Part shown: in pieces, positions 1-8,892 of the stretch
Numbering within the stretch: the stretch's first letter is position 1
Layout of the letters: each line of letters begins with the position of its first letter
From: Sabethes cyaneus
Lineage: Eukaryota; Arthropoda; Insecta; Diptera; Culicidae
Direction: 5' to 3'
Assembly: GCF_943734655.1 (NCBI RefSeq)
Contig: NC_071355.1
Span: 13,620,768 to 13,684,767 of the forward strand
DNA: 64,000 bases
The notes under the pieces: model-generated
What the model saw: only the letters and a program-made list of their open reading frames with translations
The model's database searches: none
Told to the model about the DNA's origin: nothing
Translations under genes and position numbers: made by a program

Positions 1-150
1 AAGGCATCATTTTATTCGAAAAATCTCCCCAGACAATCAAAACAGTTTCAAGCAGGCTGAAAAGTTTTACAAATTATGTTTTATAAATCGCTGCTATGTT
101 TTATAAAAGCTGTTGAAATCGGGGGTAGACAAAATCGGGGGAACACAAAA
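1..150 (+). repeat. Partial right-hand module of the GACAAAATCGG TIR family (copy 4)
   Basis: The stretch from the window edge matches the right-hand modules at 42437-42912 and 60145-60631. It shares the aaggcatcattttatt start, the ctccccagA.aatc block, tttcaagcaggctgaaaag, and the closing aaatcgggggtagacaaaatcgg words. The left part lies outside the window. After about position 140 the terminal word is repeated with variation (gacaaaatcggg, acacaaaatcggg), so the end is degraded. The stretch to about 425 shows nothing recognisable. Confidence 0.75.
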
Positions 151-429
151 TCGGGAGCTGCTAAAATCTGAGCACAATTGTATACGTTATTATTTTCCAT
201 ACATTATTATTTTGCAAAAACCTGCGGAAAGGAAGTCAAAATCGAAACATTTTTTTTTTGCCGATTTGCGGAAATTCCATTATTCGAATTTCCACTTTTG
301 TGTCGCTCTAGAAGCATTAATCGCCGCCCAAACAACAATGAGAGTTTTATTGTACTCTTTTGGTATTTGGCTCTATTGGTAGTCTTCAAGACCAATTTTG
401 GTCTTAAATGTCATCATAGCAAAGCAAAG

Positions 430-637
430 CAAAGCCAGGTGCTACATTCCGTTATCGAAACTTGACCTTCTGTTTTTTATACGACAGACTTCGCAGCCAG
501 CTGTTAGAATACAGGACAATTGCAGGGCCAGTTGCTACGATCCTATTGATTCCAACAGCCTCTCCCAGTCGAGATTCGAACATACGGCGACTGGCTTATA
601 AGGCCAGCATCATACCTCGAGGCCAACTGAGAGGTGT
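430..637 (-). repeat. tRNA-derived SINE, near complete
   Basis: Read on the minus strand, this begins with a tRNA-like head: a D-arm-like TGGCCTCGAGG, an anticodon-type stem-loop (CTGGC / GCCAG around a 7-base loop), and a B-box-like ATGTTCGAATCTCGACTGG at about 565-583. A body follows and ends in cggaatgtagcacctggctttg. The same body recurs at 845-1130, 6595-6835, 13455-13600 (minus) and in part at 55445-55505, so it is a dispersed family. A pol III tRNA-derived SINE is the best reading; I do not assign a named family. Confidence 0.75.
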
Positions 638-639
638 AT

Positions 640-840
640 GTCATCATAAGAGTGTAATAAAATCCAAATTGTTACTTGGGCGTACACTCATTTTTCAAGT
701 TCTTTAGTCTATAGAGCGCACCGACAATTACTTTTATAAATGAAAAATTGAGTCATATCCCCCAAATTAATGTTTTGCCCCCCGTTTTTTTAAACCAATT
801 TCAAAGGAGGGGGGTAATAAGTCTCGAAATACGCCCTTGA
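640..840. repeat. Spacer with a diverged dispersed repeat
   Basis: This stretch separates the two opposed SINE copies. Its right half has cccccgttttttt and accaatttcaaagg, a pattern that recurs in opposite orientation at 47320-47400 and 48900-48980 (tttgaaattggttt, aatcggggg). It is probably a third, diverged copy of that repeat. Confidence 0.45.
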
Positions 841-844
841 TTTA

Positions 845-1130
845 GCAAAGCAGTCGTCGCATGCTCGAATATCGACTGGGAGAGCTTTTAGAGTCAATAG
901 AAGTGCTACGACTGGGCTAGTAGCACTAGCCCCGACATTCTTTTGTACACTAACAGCTGGCTAAGGAGTCAATCGAATAAAAGTAGAAGGTCAAGTTTTG
1001 AAAACGGAATGCAATACCTAGGCTTTGCTATTTGACCGAAATGTGCTAACAGTAATATATTGATAATTTCAGAACAAAAACAAACACTTTATTAATTGCA
1101 CTGCACACTGAGAATGCACACATACTCAGA
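845..1130 (+). repeat. tRNA-derived SINE, 5'-truncated head
   Basis: Same family as 430-637, opposite orientation. A B-box-like word, gcatgctcgaatatcgactgg, starts near 860; the body runs to aacggaatgcaatacctagg near 1022. The 3' part (cactttattaattgcactgcacact) matches the tail of the copy at 6595-6835. The head is damaged and the A box is lost. The tail passes directly into the GACA minisatellite. Confidence 0.7.
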
Positions 1131-2515
1131 ATGCACAGAATGGGACAGATAGTCAAATCGGGACAGACATACAGAGGGAAAGGACAGACGGGACAGTCAG
1201 ACAGACAAACAGAATGGGTCAGGCAGACAGATAGAATGGGACGGACAGACTGAATGGGACAGACAGACTGAATGGGACAGGCAGACAGAGTGGGACAGAC
1301 CGACTGAATGGGACTGACTGATATAATGAGTTAAACAGACAGAATGAGACAGACAGACAGATCGGACACACAAACTGAATGGAACAGACAGACTGAATGG
1401 AACGGACAGACAGAATGGGACAGACAGACAGATGCGACACACAAACTGAATGGAACAGACAGACTGAATGGGACAGACAGACAGAGTGGGACAGACCGAC
1501 TGAATGGGACTGACTGACAGAATGAGTTAAACAGACAGAATGGGACAGACAGACAGATCGGACACACAAACTGAATGGAACAGACAGACTGAATGGGACG
1601 GACAGACAGAATGGGACAGACAGATAGATGGGACGGACAGATAATATGAGTGTAACAGATAGAATGAGACAGACAGACAGATCGGACACACAAACTGAAT
1701 GGAACAGACAGACTGAATGGGACGGACAGACAGAATGGGACAGACAAACAAATGGGACATACAAACAAACAGAATGGGACAGACAGACAGATAGTATGGG
1801 GCGGACAGACTGAATGGGACAGGCAGACAGAGCGAGGCAGACCTACTGAATGGGACTGACAGACAGAATGAGTTTAACAGATAGAATGGGACAGACAGAC
1901 GGGACACTCAAACTGAATGGAACAGACAGACTGAATGGGACGGACAGACAGAATGGGACGGACAGATAATATGAGTGTAACAGATAGAATGGGACAGACA
2001 GAAAGATGGGACACACAAACTGAATGGAACAGACAGACTGACTGGGACGGACAGACAGAATGGGACAGACAAACAGATGGGACAGACAGACAAACAGAAT
2101 GAGACAGACAGACAGATAGTATGGGACAGACAGACTGAATGGGACAGGCAGACAGAGTGAGACAGACCGACCGAATGGGACTGACAATAGAATGAGTGTA
2201 ACAGATAGAATGGGACAGACAGACAGACGGGGCACACAAACTGAATGGAACAGACGGACAGAATGAGACAGACTGACTGAATGGGACGGACAGCCGGGAC
2301 AGTCAGTCAGACAGACGGGTTTGACAGACAGAATAAGACAGACAGACTGAATGGATCAGATAGACTGAATAGGACAGACAGGCAGAATGGGACAGGCAGA
2401 TTGAATGGGACAGACAGGCTAAATGGGACAGACAGCCAGAATGGATTAAACAGACAGAATGGGACAGACAGATAGAACGGATAGACGGGATAGTCAAATA
2501 GACAGACGGGCAGAG
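1131..2515. repeat. 18-bp GACA minisatellite (GGGACAGACAGACAGAAT)n
   Basis: Tandem, degenerate 18-bp units with consensus gggacagacagacagaat or gggacagacagactgaat. A variant marked by acacaaactgaatgg recurs near 1365, 1438, 1563, 1687, 2012 and 2233, often spaced by about 4 or 7 units, so there is weak higher-order structure. Open frames of 60-180 codons on both strands follow from the 18-bp (6-codon) period and are not genes. Confidence 0.95.
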
Positions 2516-2519
2516 TTGA

Positions 2520-3140
2520 AAAATTCAGAGCAGCAAAAACCTCAATGAGATTTCAAACACATGAAATTTCAATCTTGATCATAAGCGCGAAAGTCACATA
2601 TGAATTTCTCTCGCTATTACACGCGATGTCTCTGTTGCTATGCAATGTGAACCAAATTCAGCTGTGATCAGTTTGCTTCATTCTTCCACAGCTGGCATTT
2701 CATACAACGATCCAGAGAGCAAAAGAGAATCTACCGTCAGCACACATTCATGAATTAAGATGGCGAACATATTGGCGAAATTTACATTTTTATTTCGCGG
2801 CAATCGACATTTTCGTAACTAGAAAATAACAAGCCTAATAAGAATTAGATAAACATGTAATTTAAATGTGAGTTTTAGTTTAGCTTTACGATTTGTTTAG
2901 AGATTCATTCTCTCACGCTCACTCACAGCTACGTATCACACAAGAGAATGTCTATGCTGTTCAACAGTTCGGGTAGCACTTGAAGCAAAGCAGAATGTGA
3001 TCAAACGGGAAGAAATATGTGTGAGTTTTGTACTTCTTGCTATGAAAACAGAAAAACTCACGCGTGATTTTTTCCACATAGGATCAAGCTGACTTGATTC
3101 ACCGTTGATTTTGATTTTTGATGAGCTTTGAGGTTTTGAT
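2520..3140. other. Intergenic, no recognised feature
   Basis: AT-rich DNA with repeated short words around gagagattc, ctctcgct and cactcacagct. I see no coding frame, RNA gene or clear terminal repeat. Two short GACA units at about 3155-3200 sit just before the reverse transcriptase relic. Confidence 0.4.
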
Positions 3141-3219
3141 TTTTTACCATCCTTGCAGATGGGACTGACACACAGACAGGCAGACCGAATGGGACATACA
3201 GACAGGCAACATACTGGAT

Positions 3220-3665
3220 TTGCTGGTTGGGTGGCCTCATTTGTCCTATTTCAACAAAAGTCATCGACAAAAGGGTCGCTTTACAACGGATCAGATGTTT
3301 GTGGACTTTAAGGCGGCAAACGATTCAGTGAAATTACTAATTACGACGAAAATAATTACGCTAATTCATGCGACACTGGATGAGTCAATATCATGCGTTC
3401 CCAGCCGCTTTCGTGACAGTGGATGGACTGAAACAAGGGGGTGCACTCTCTAACATGCTATTCAACATTACTGTGGAAAGTGCAATACGAAGAGCAATCG
3501 ACGAAATCTCATATGCTTCTTGGTTTTGCGGATGTCGTCGATATCACCGGAATCAACTGTAGAGTAGTGAAACAGGACTATAGGTCTTTTAAACGGGAAG
3601 CAGCAAGTTTGGAACTTATCATTTACACCGCCAAAGCGATGTACATGAGGACAAAACATAAGATA
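3220..3665 (+). pseudogene. RTE-like non-LTR reverse transcriptase relic
   Basis: Pieces in different frames follow the order of an RTE-type RT. QMFVDFKAANDSV covers the first catalytic Asp (canonical F-x-D-F-K-A-A-Y-D). FVTVDGLKQGGALSNMLFN is the LKQGD..S..LFN block, with Gly in place of Asp. LLGFADVVDITG is the FADD box, with the second Asp replaced by Val. REAASLELIIYTAKAMYM is the E-A-x-x-x-G-L-x-I-x-x-x-K-T-K region. Frame changes, missing linkers and the mutated FADD box show it is dead. Assignment to RTE rests on these motif spellings. Confidence 0.8.
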
Positions 3666-3689
3666 AAAATGTCAATTTAACATCAAATA

Positions 3690-3890
3690 AAACTTCGGGT
3701 TCATGTCCGGTTTGAAGTAAAACTTCAGGTTCAAATTAGTCCAAATTCAAGTCAAATTTAATATCCAATGTGAAGTTTAATTGCATGTCCAATTATAAGC
3801 CTTATTCAATTCCAATCTAAGATTCAATTTTTAAGTCAAATTTCAGCTCAAATCAGCTTCAAATCCAATTCCATTTCTTATTTAATGTTA
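3690..3890. repeat. Degenerate AAGTCCAAATT-type repeat
   Basis: A loose run of aagt(t/c)caatt, tccaattc and aagtcaaattt words directly after the RT relic. It resembles 4535-4650, 15800-16740 and the large arrays at 35-40 kb, but is much more diverged. Confidence 0.5.
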
Positions 3891-3897
3891 ATTTGTA

Positions 3898-4080
3898 TTA
3901 AGTGAACGCATGTGTGTCTGTACCGTCATAACTCCAGAACCCCTTAACCGTTTTTCATCAAATTTGACACATATGTTACTCGGGGATGTTATAGAGGTAG
4001 TGGGAAATATAAAAAAACTTTGTTTTGCTTCCGTTATAGAGATTTTCAGATAGCAAACTGATGCCTTTTTTTCGAGAGAA
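3898..4080 (+). repeat. Dispersed repeat, first of a diverged pair
   Basis: The words cataactcc(a/g)gaac.cct and catcaaa.ttgacaca.atgtt here recur at about 4378-4435 at similar spacing, so the two stretches are diverged copies of one dispersed element flanking the tRNA-like sequence at 4121-4191. No coding capacity is visible in either. Confidence 0.55.
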
Positions 4081-4120
4081 TAGTCACATAATTAGTTATT
4101 ACTCAACCACTTAATAACGT

Positions 4121-4191
4121 GTGCCGGTAGTTTAGTTAGTAAAACAGGCGAGTATCAACCGGAAGATTGCGGTGCGAACCCCATCTGGCAT
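4121..4191 (+). repeat. tRNA-like SINE head
   Basis: A 71-nt tRNA-like block. gtgccgg at the 5' end can pair with ctggcat at the 3' end as a 7-bp acceptor-type stem with G-U pairs. An A-box-like tagtttagttagta follows the stem and a B-box-like ggtgcgaaccc lies near 4171-4181, one base off the GGTTCGANNCC consensus. There is no convincing anticodon arm, so it reads as the pol III promoter head of a SINE and not a working tRNA gene. It belongs to a different family from 430-637. Confidence 0.55.
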
Positions 4192-4534
4192 TGCACAACC
4201 CGATATATTTTTGATCTGTATATCAAAATTTTCCGGTTAACTCAATTAATCATTCTTTGCATCAGACATTCCTCCATTCCCAAAAATGACGCATAATTGG
4301 CTACATGACAAAGGATGGAGCTAACAATAAAGGAGCCAACAGGTGGGACGAGGAACGTGAGTATCAATCAATATTCCGCCATAACTCCGGAACACCTGGA
4401 CGGTTCTTCATCAAACTTGACACACATGTTTTTTATGCAGGAGGTAAAAAGAAGAGGACGGTCTCTCTTCGTTACAATAACAGATGCACAAGTGACTGCG
4501 AGACAAAAGGGCCTCGGCTAACATGGAGTAATTG
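4192..4534. other. SINE-like body and dispersed repeat copy
   Basis: Contains the possible body of the tRNA-like element and, at 4378-4435, the second copy of the repeat seen at 3898-4080. Open frames here (starting near 4305) cross these repeats and have no recognisable domain. Confidence 0.4.
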
Positions 4535-4660
4535 GCCAGTTTCAAATAAAACTCCAAGTCCAATTTTTTCCAATCCAATCCTACATTTAAGTTCAATTTT
4601 TAAGACTTATTTTAAGTCCAATTCAATAGGAAGTAAAACCATCCAACAGAACTTTGATTT
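4535..4660. repeat. Short degenerate TCCAATTT / AAGTCCAA run
   Basis: Runs of aagtccaatttt, ccaatccaatcc and aagtccaattc. Same word type as 3690-3890 and the large arrays further right. Confidence 0.5.
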
Positions 4661-4734
4661 GTAAATATCTTAACTATTAATATTAAAATCAATAAGATTT
4701 CTTATTTACATTAAATTCAACTAAAAATTACCGG

Positions 4735-6130
4735 TTTTCTACTCAATTTCATGTTTCGAGTGTCGGCAACATCACAGCGAGGCGGGTAGCATCTAACGAA
4801 CCGATAATCGATTGAAACTTTGTTAGAATGCTGACGTGACTTGGTCGTGGCTAAGAGACGAACGCAAAACAGCGCGAACAGATCCTCGCAACAATCCGGA
4901 CCGGGGCCCCGACTTGCATAATCGCCTCACGTCCATCGGAAAACACTTGTTGGCCACTAAACAATCCCAATTACCGTGACCATGATCGAGCGAAAAAGAT
5001 AGAAGTTTATAGAGCCTCGCGCCCACACAGGGCTGTAATCGTCGGCGATCAAGTGACAATCGAGACAGACAAAGCCCGGACCGGATTCAACCCGGTAGGA
5101 CGATCGAGGTCCGATTGGAATGGATCGCATTTTGCATACCATCCGGCGATCACGTATTGCTTTCATCTTTGCCGCCTCATGGTCGATTCAAGTGAATCTG
5201 GTCGGGGTAATTCCCGATCAATTACCGATTGCGATGATCGAGCTCGGTTCGAACGCATCTATGAAGGAGACCGAATTCCACGGCTCAGCTTAGCTCAGCA
5301 GCCGGAAAGCACGTTCCGTCCCATGTTTGCCCTTGGACCGGTAACCGGTCGGCCGGTCGATCGGTCGGTGGTGCGTTCCGAACCAAACTCACTTAGCATT
5401 CCGATCGGCGAACTGCGCCAGCAATTTTCGACGACTGATTTTTACGACCCCGAAGACACATGTTTATTAGGAACACCTTACGACTTCGGCGGTTCCGAAA
5501 TTGTGAATCGCTGCTGAATTGCGAATCAGCTGGGCCGGACGGACGGAACGGTGATCCGCCGAAGTCGGTCGCCGTCATTAATTAAGCAAAACGATCGCGC
5601 GTGCATCGTTTTGTGGCTGGTCGACGATTTCGCGGATGGTTTGGTTGACATTTTTATGCTTCCGCTCATGATAGATTGATTTTTGATCCGATGGAATGCA
5701 CTGTCCGAGCCAAGCGTGAGAATGGCGCTGAAATTGGATTGCCGTTAGGCAATTTGCACGAAATTCGAGCCGCGCTCGCCTGATAAACAATGAATCTCGA
5801 AGAACTGCTTTGTCAACCAGCAGGAAAGGTCGGAATGAAACGTCACTTCTGAACCGGTCTGGTAAGCTGACGCTAGACCGTCTGGCATGCATTCTTTCGT
5901 ACTTTTGTCCACGGGCTCGTATGACTCTGTGCTGAACACGATCGCTTCCAATTGCCACATTGTACCGAGGTGTTCTGATTCTGGGGCGCTCTGCTGGCGA
6001 AAGGCCAGATTACATGCCGGTTCGGTTGCATCGTGACCGACACTAATTCGGTTTGGTTACAGACCAACAATAGACAGATTGATAAATCGTCCAAATACAC
6101 TAAACCAACTGCTGAAAGAATGCTAAACAT
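4735..6130. other. Low-repeat, moderately GC-rich stretch
   Basis: Unlike its surroundings, this stretch has no tandem repeat or transposon motif that I can see, and is rich in cgatcg, gatcgag and ccggtcgg words. A 154-codon open frame (5053-5517) has only a GTG at its left limit and no domain or repeat signature. It could be a unique regulatory region or an unrecognised exon. I assign no function. Confidence 0.35.
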
Positions 6131-6594
6131 TTAGAAGACAGTCGTCGGTAAATTTATGTTCTTACGTCAAGGACGGCGTGCTGCGTTCGAACCTGACGCA
6201 AATCATCTGAACGGTTGAATGATTTTTTAGATACCGTTTAGTCATTTACCCGTTTATTGAAGCGAAATGCGTTCGCTTTAAATAGATTTATACGCGAATC
6301 GGACTTTTTGCTTACTTTGCATACGCGCAGAGTAGACTGGCGTCTTCGAAGATCAGCTGCTGCTATCCATTTTTAACTAAAAGATAGCGAATGATCCTCT
6401 TCGAATATATCGAAATAATTGCGGTTCTTGGATGTAATAATGTCAACCTTTTGTGGATAGGTAGCCAACGTAGTTAGTCATTAATTCTTGCGTTATTATG
6501 GTAGTGTTTTTTTAAAAAGATAGACTTTTCGATAGGCAAAGGAAATGGTATTGACCAGGGCGGGACGAGACGCAAAGGATAAAGAGCGGAAAAT
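6130..6594. other. Intergenic, nothing recognised
   Basis: AT-rich sequence without a supported gene, RNA or repeat. Confidence 0.4.
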
Positions 6595-6835
6595 TGAAGC
6601 AGGACTAAGCCAGTTGTCGCATGTTCGAATCTGGACTGGAAGAGGCTGTTGGGTCAATAGGATCGTAGCACTAGCCCCGCAAATGTCCTGTAATCGAAAG
6701 GTAGCTACGAAATCAGTCGAGTAAAAACAGAAGGCCAAGGCCCGAAAACGGAATGTAGCACCTAGGCTTCGGTTTTTTACCGAAACAATTTCAAACCTAG
6801 CGAAAACATACACTTTGTCAATTCCTCTGCACACT
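6595..6835 (+). repeat. tRNA-derived SINE
   Basis: Same family as 430-637 and 845-1130. It has the B-box-like atgttcgaatctgg at 6621-6634, a body ending aacggaatgtagcacctagg near 6770, then the tail caattcctctgcacactc, which matches the tail of 845-1130. The A-box half is damaged. Confidence 0.75.
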
Positions 6836-6869
6836 CCCAAGCAAAAGAAAGAGAGCGAAAGGCAGAAAG

Positions 6870-7120
6870 TATCCTCAAGTTAGTTTTTACGCGAAGGATT
6901 CGTCCCGCGTAAATCAAAACCACGTAAAAAAACCGCGTAAATTCCGAAATTCGCGTAAATTCCAAAATTCGCGTAAAAAAATCCAACATTTCGCGTAAAA
7001 AAACTGTGGATTTTAACACTACGCGAGAAAAAAATAGACGTTTTGAGCACATCCGCGTACCGCGAAATTCGCGTAATAAACAAACCGTGTAAAAAACCAC
7101 GTAAAAAGCGACTTCAGTGT
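6870..7120. repeat. Irregular CGCGTAAA-rich repeat, possible MITE
   Basis: About a dozen copies of (c/g)cgtaaa or cgcgtaaaaaa at irregular spacing, with the inverse word tttttacgcg at the left edge (about 6880). Inverse words at the two ends would fit a small TIR element whose interior is filled with its own binding-site-like word, but I cannot fix exact ends. Confidence 0.5.
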
Positions 7121-7173
7121 ATATACAAACGAAAGCCAGAGAGTTAGAAATAGGAGGGAAGAGAGAGAAATTA

Positions 7174-8628
7174 CAGTAATCCCCCCAATAAGGACGCTAA
7201 TAGGGACCGCGTTAATGGAAACCGTGTTAATGGAGTCTATGTAGCATATGGGAATTGACTTAATTGGTTCCAACATGGAATAACTCGTGATCCTGACCAA
7301 ATGGACGGTTGGTGTCTTCGACAAAGTTATGAAATGTGGTATATATGGGTAAAAATAGAACAATCTCACCAGCAGTCCTTCGAATGGAATAGAGTTGCGT
7401 CCTTTTAGTTTCCATAAATGCTTCTAATAATTAATTTAATTTTTCTTCTGGTATCCAATATCCATGTGCAGTATTAACACTCGTATTGGCCAAAGTTTTC
7501 ACTATAAAGCAGTAAATGCTTCATAAGCTAAAACGGCTCCACCGTCTGCCCAAAACCTCGATTATGAGATCAGGCAGCCGGGAACCACACAGTATCGCAC
7601 CTCCTAGCTTGGCTACTCAATAGAGCATTACCGGGTATGGCCACGTGGAGGCGCTAGGTAGGGGCTTGGGATAGCTAGAGCTATATTGGACGCTCCTCAT
7701 TTGCCTTCCTCATTTCATACCCTTCCCGAAGACCGCAGCTTGCTATATATTCAGCAGCGCGAGATACAGTCTGCTTAAGAAGATTACATATATGCTAGCG
7801 CCACGTAGTGAGGCAATTCTGTAATATTTTCCATCCCTTCTTGAAGGCCTCAGTCATATGAATAACCTTCCCGAAGATCGCAACTTTTTAGATAGCCTGC
7901 AGGGCAAAAGACAGCCTGGTTCAGAATATTACATATACACTAGCGCCACGTAGTGAAGCAATTCTGCAATATTTTTCATACCATCTTGAAGATGGCAGTT
8001 TTATGAACAACCTTCCCGAAGACCGCATCTTTCCAGACAATCAGCAGCGCAAGATACAGCCTGCTTTAGAAGATTACATGTATGCCAGCGCCACGTAGTG
8101 AGGCAATTCTGTAATATTTTCCATCCCATCTTGAAGGTCGCAGTCATATGAATAACCTTTTCGAAGACCGCAACTTGCTAGATAGTCAGCAGCGTGAGAT
8201 ACAGCCTGCATAAGAGGATTACATACACACTAGCGCCACGTAGTGAGTCAGTTCTGCGCATTTTTCCATGTCATCTTGAAGGTGGCAGTCATTTGAGCAA
8301 CCTTCCCGAAGGCCGCAACATTCTAGATAGCCTGCAGCGCGAGATACAGCCTTTACAAAAATATTACATATACGCTAGCGCCACGTTGTGAGACAATTCC
8401 GCAATACTATAGTCCAATGAAAACCCGTTAATGTACTGAACAACTTTGTCGAAGACACCAACCGTCCATTAGGTCAGGATCACGAGTTATTCCATGTTGG
8501 AACCAATTAGGTCAATTCCCATATGCTACATAGACTCCAATAAGGACGTTCGACCCCGTTAATGGAATCACTCGAGACCGTCCTTAATGGAAACGTCCTT
8601 ATTCGAAACCGCGTTATTCGGGGGACTG
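7174..8628. mobile_element. Fold-back element with about 160-bp inverted arms
   Basis: The left arm (7174-7335) and right arm (about 8440-8628) are inverted copies. Both carry the words for gtctatgtagcatatgggaa, ggttccaacatggaataact and ggacggttggtgtcttcgac. The tips read CAGTAATCCCCCC and, inverted, CAGTCCCCCG. TA precedes the left tip; at the right TA follows one extra base, so a TA duplication is plausible but not clean. No transposase frame is inside, and the interior is mostly a tandem array. A non-autonomous DNA transposon is the best reading. Confidence 0.85.
7721..8410 (+). repeat. 145-bp tandem repeat, about 4.75 units
   Basis: Units begin with ccttcccgaagaccgcaact at 7721, 7866, 8011, 8156 and 8301, exactly 145 bp apart. 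Each has a(t)acagcctgc, a tacat-rich stretch, ctagcgccacgtagtgag and a gca-ttctgtaatattttcca stretch. The fifth unit is cut short. The constant unit length alongside base divergence points to expansion without later indels. The array fills the centre of the fold-back element. Confidence 0.95.
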
Positions 8629-8639
8629 CTATATATTAG

Positions 8640-8892
8640 AAAAAAAGAAAGAGTGATAGATCGATAGAAAGAAAAGAAATGCAAAATAGAGCAGAGTTCG
8701 AAAACAGACACTGATGAAGCCTGCAAGTCGTAGGCGAAATACGTATCTAGAATAAATATAAACAGGAGAATATAATTTGGAAACTTTTCTTTTTATTTAA
8801 TTTCAAGCAGAGACAAAGAGAGCGAGATGGAGATGGAGAGAGACATAAAGAAACAAAAATCGAAAATTGAACCGATTTTGCTTTTGACTTTA
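8640..8892. other. Intergenic, purine-rich
   Basis: Short GA-rich patches (gatagaaagaaaag; gagagcgagatggagatggagagag). Nothing else recognised. Confidence 0.4.

Noticed and set aside
4121..4191. Functional tRNA gene
   Set aside because: B box off consensus, no convincing anticodon arm, and SINE-like context.
5053..5517. 154-codon frame as a gene
   Set aside because: No ATG at its start, no domain, no splice context.
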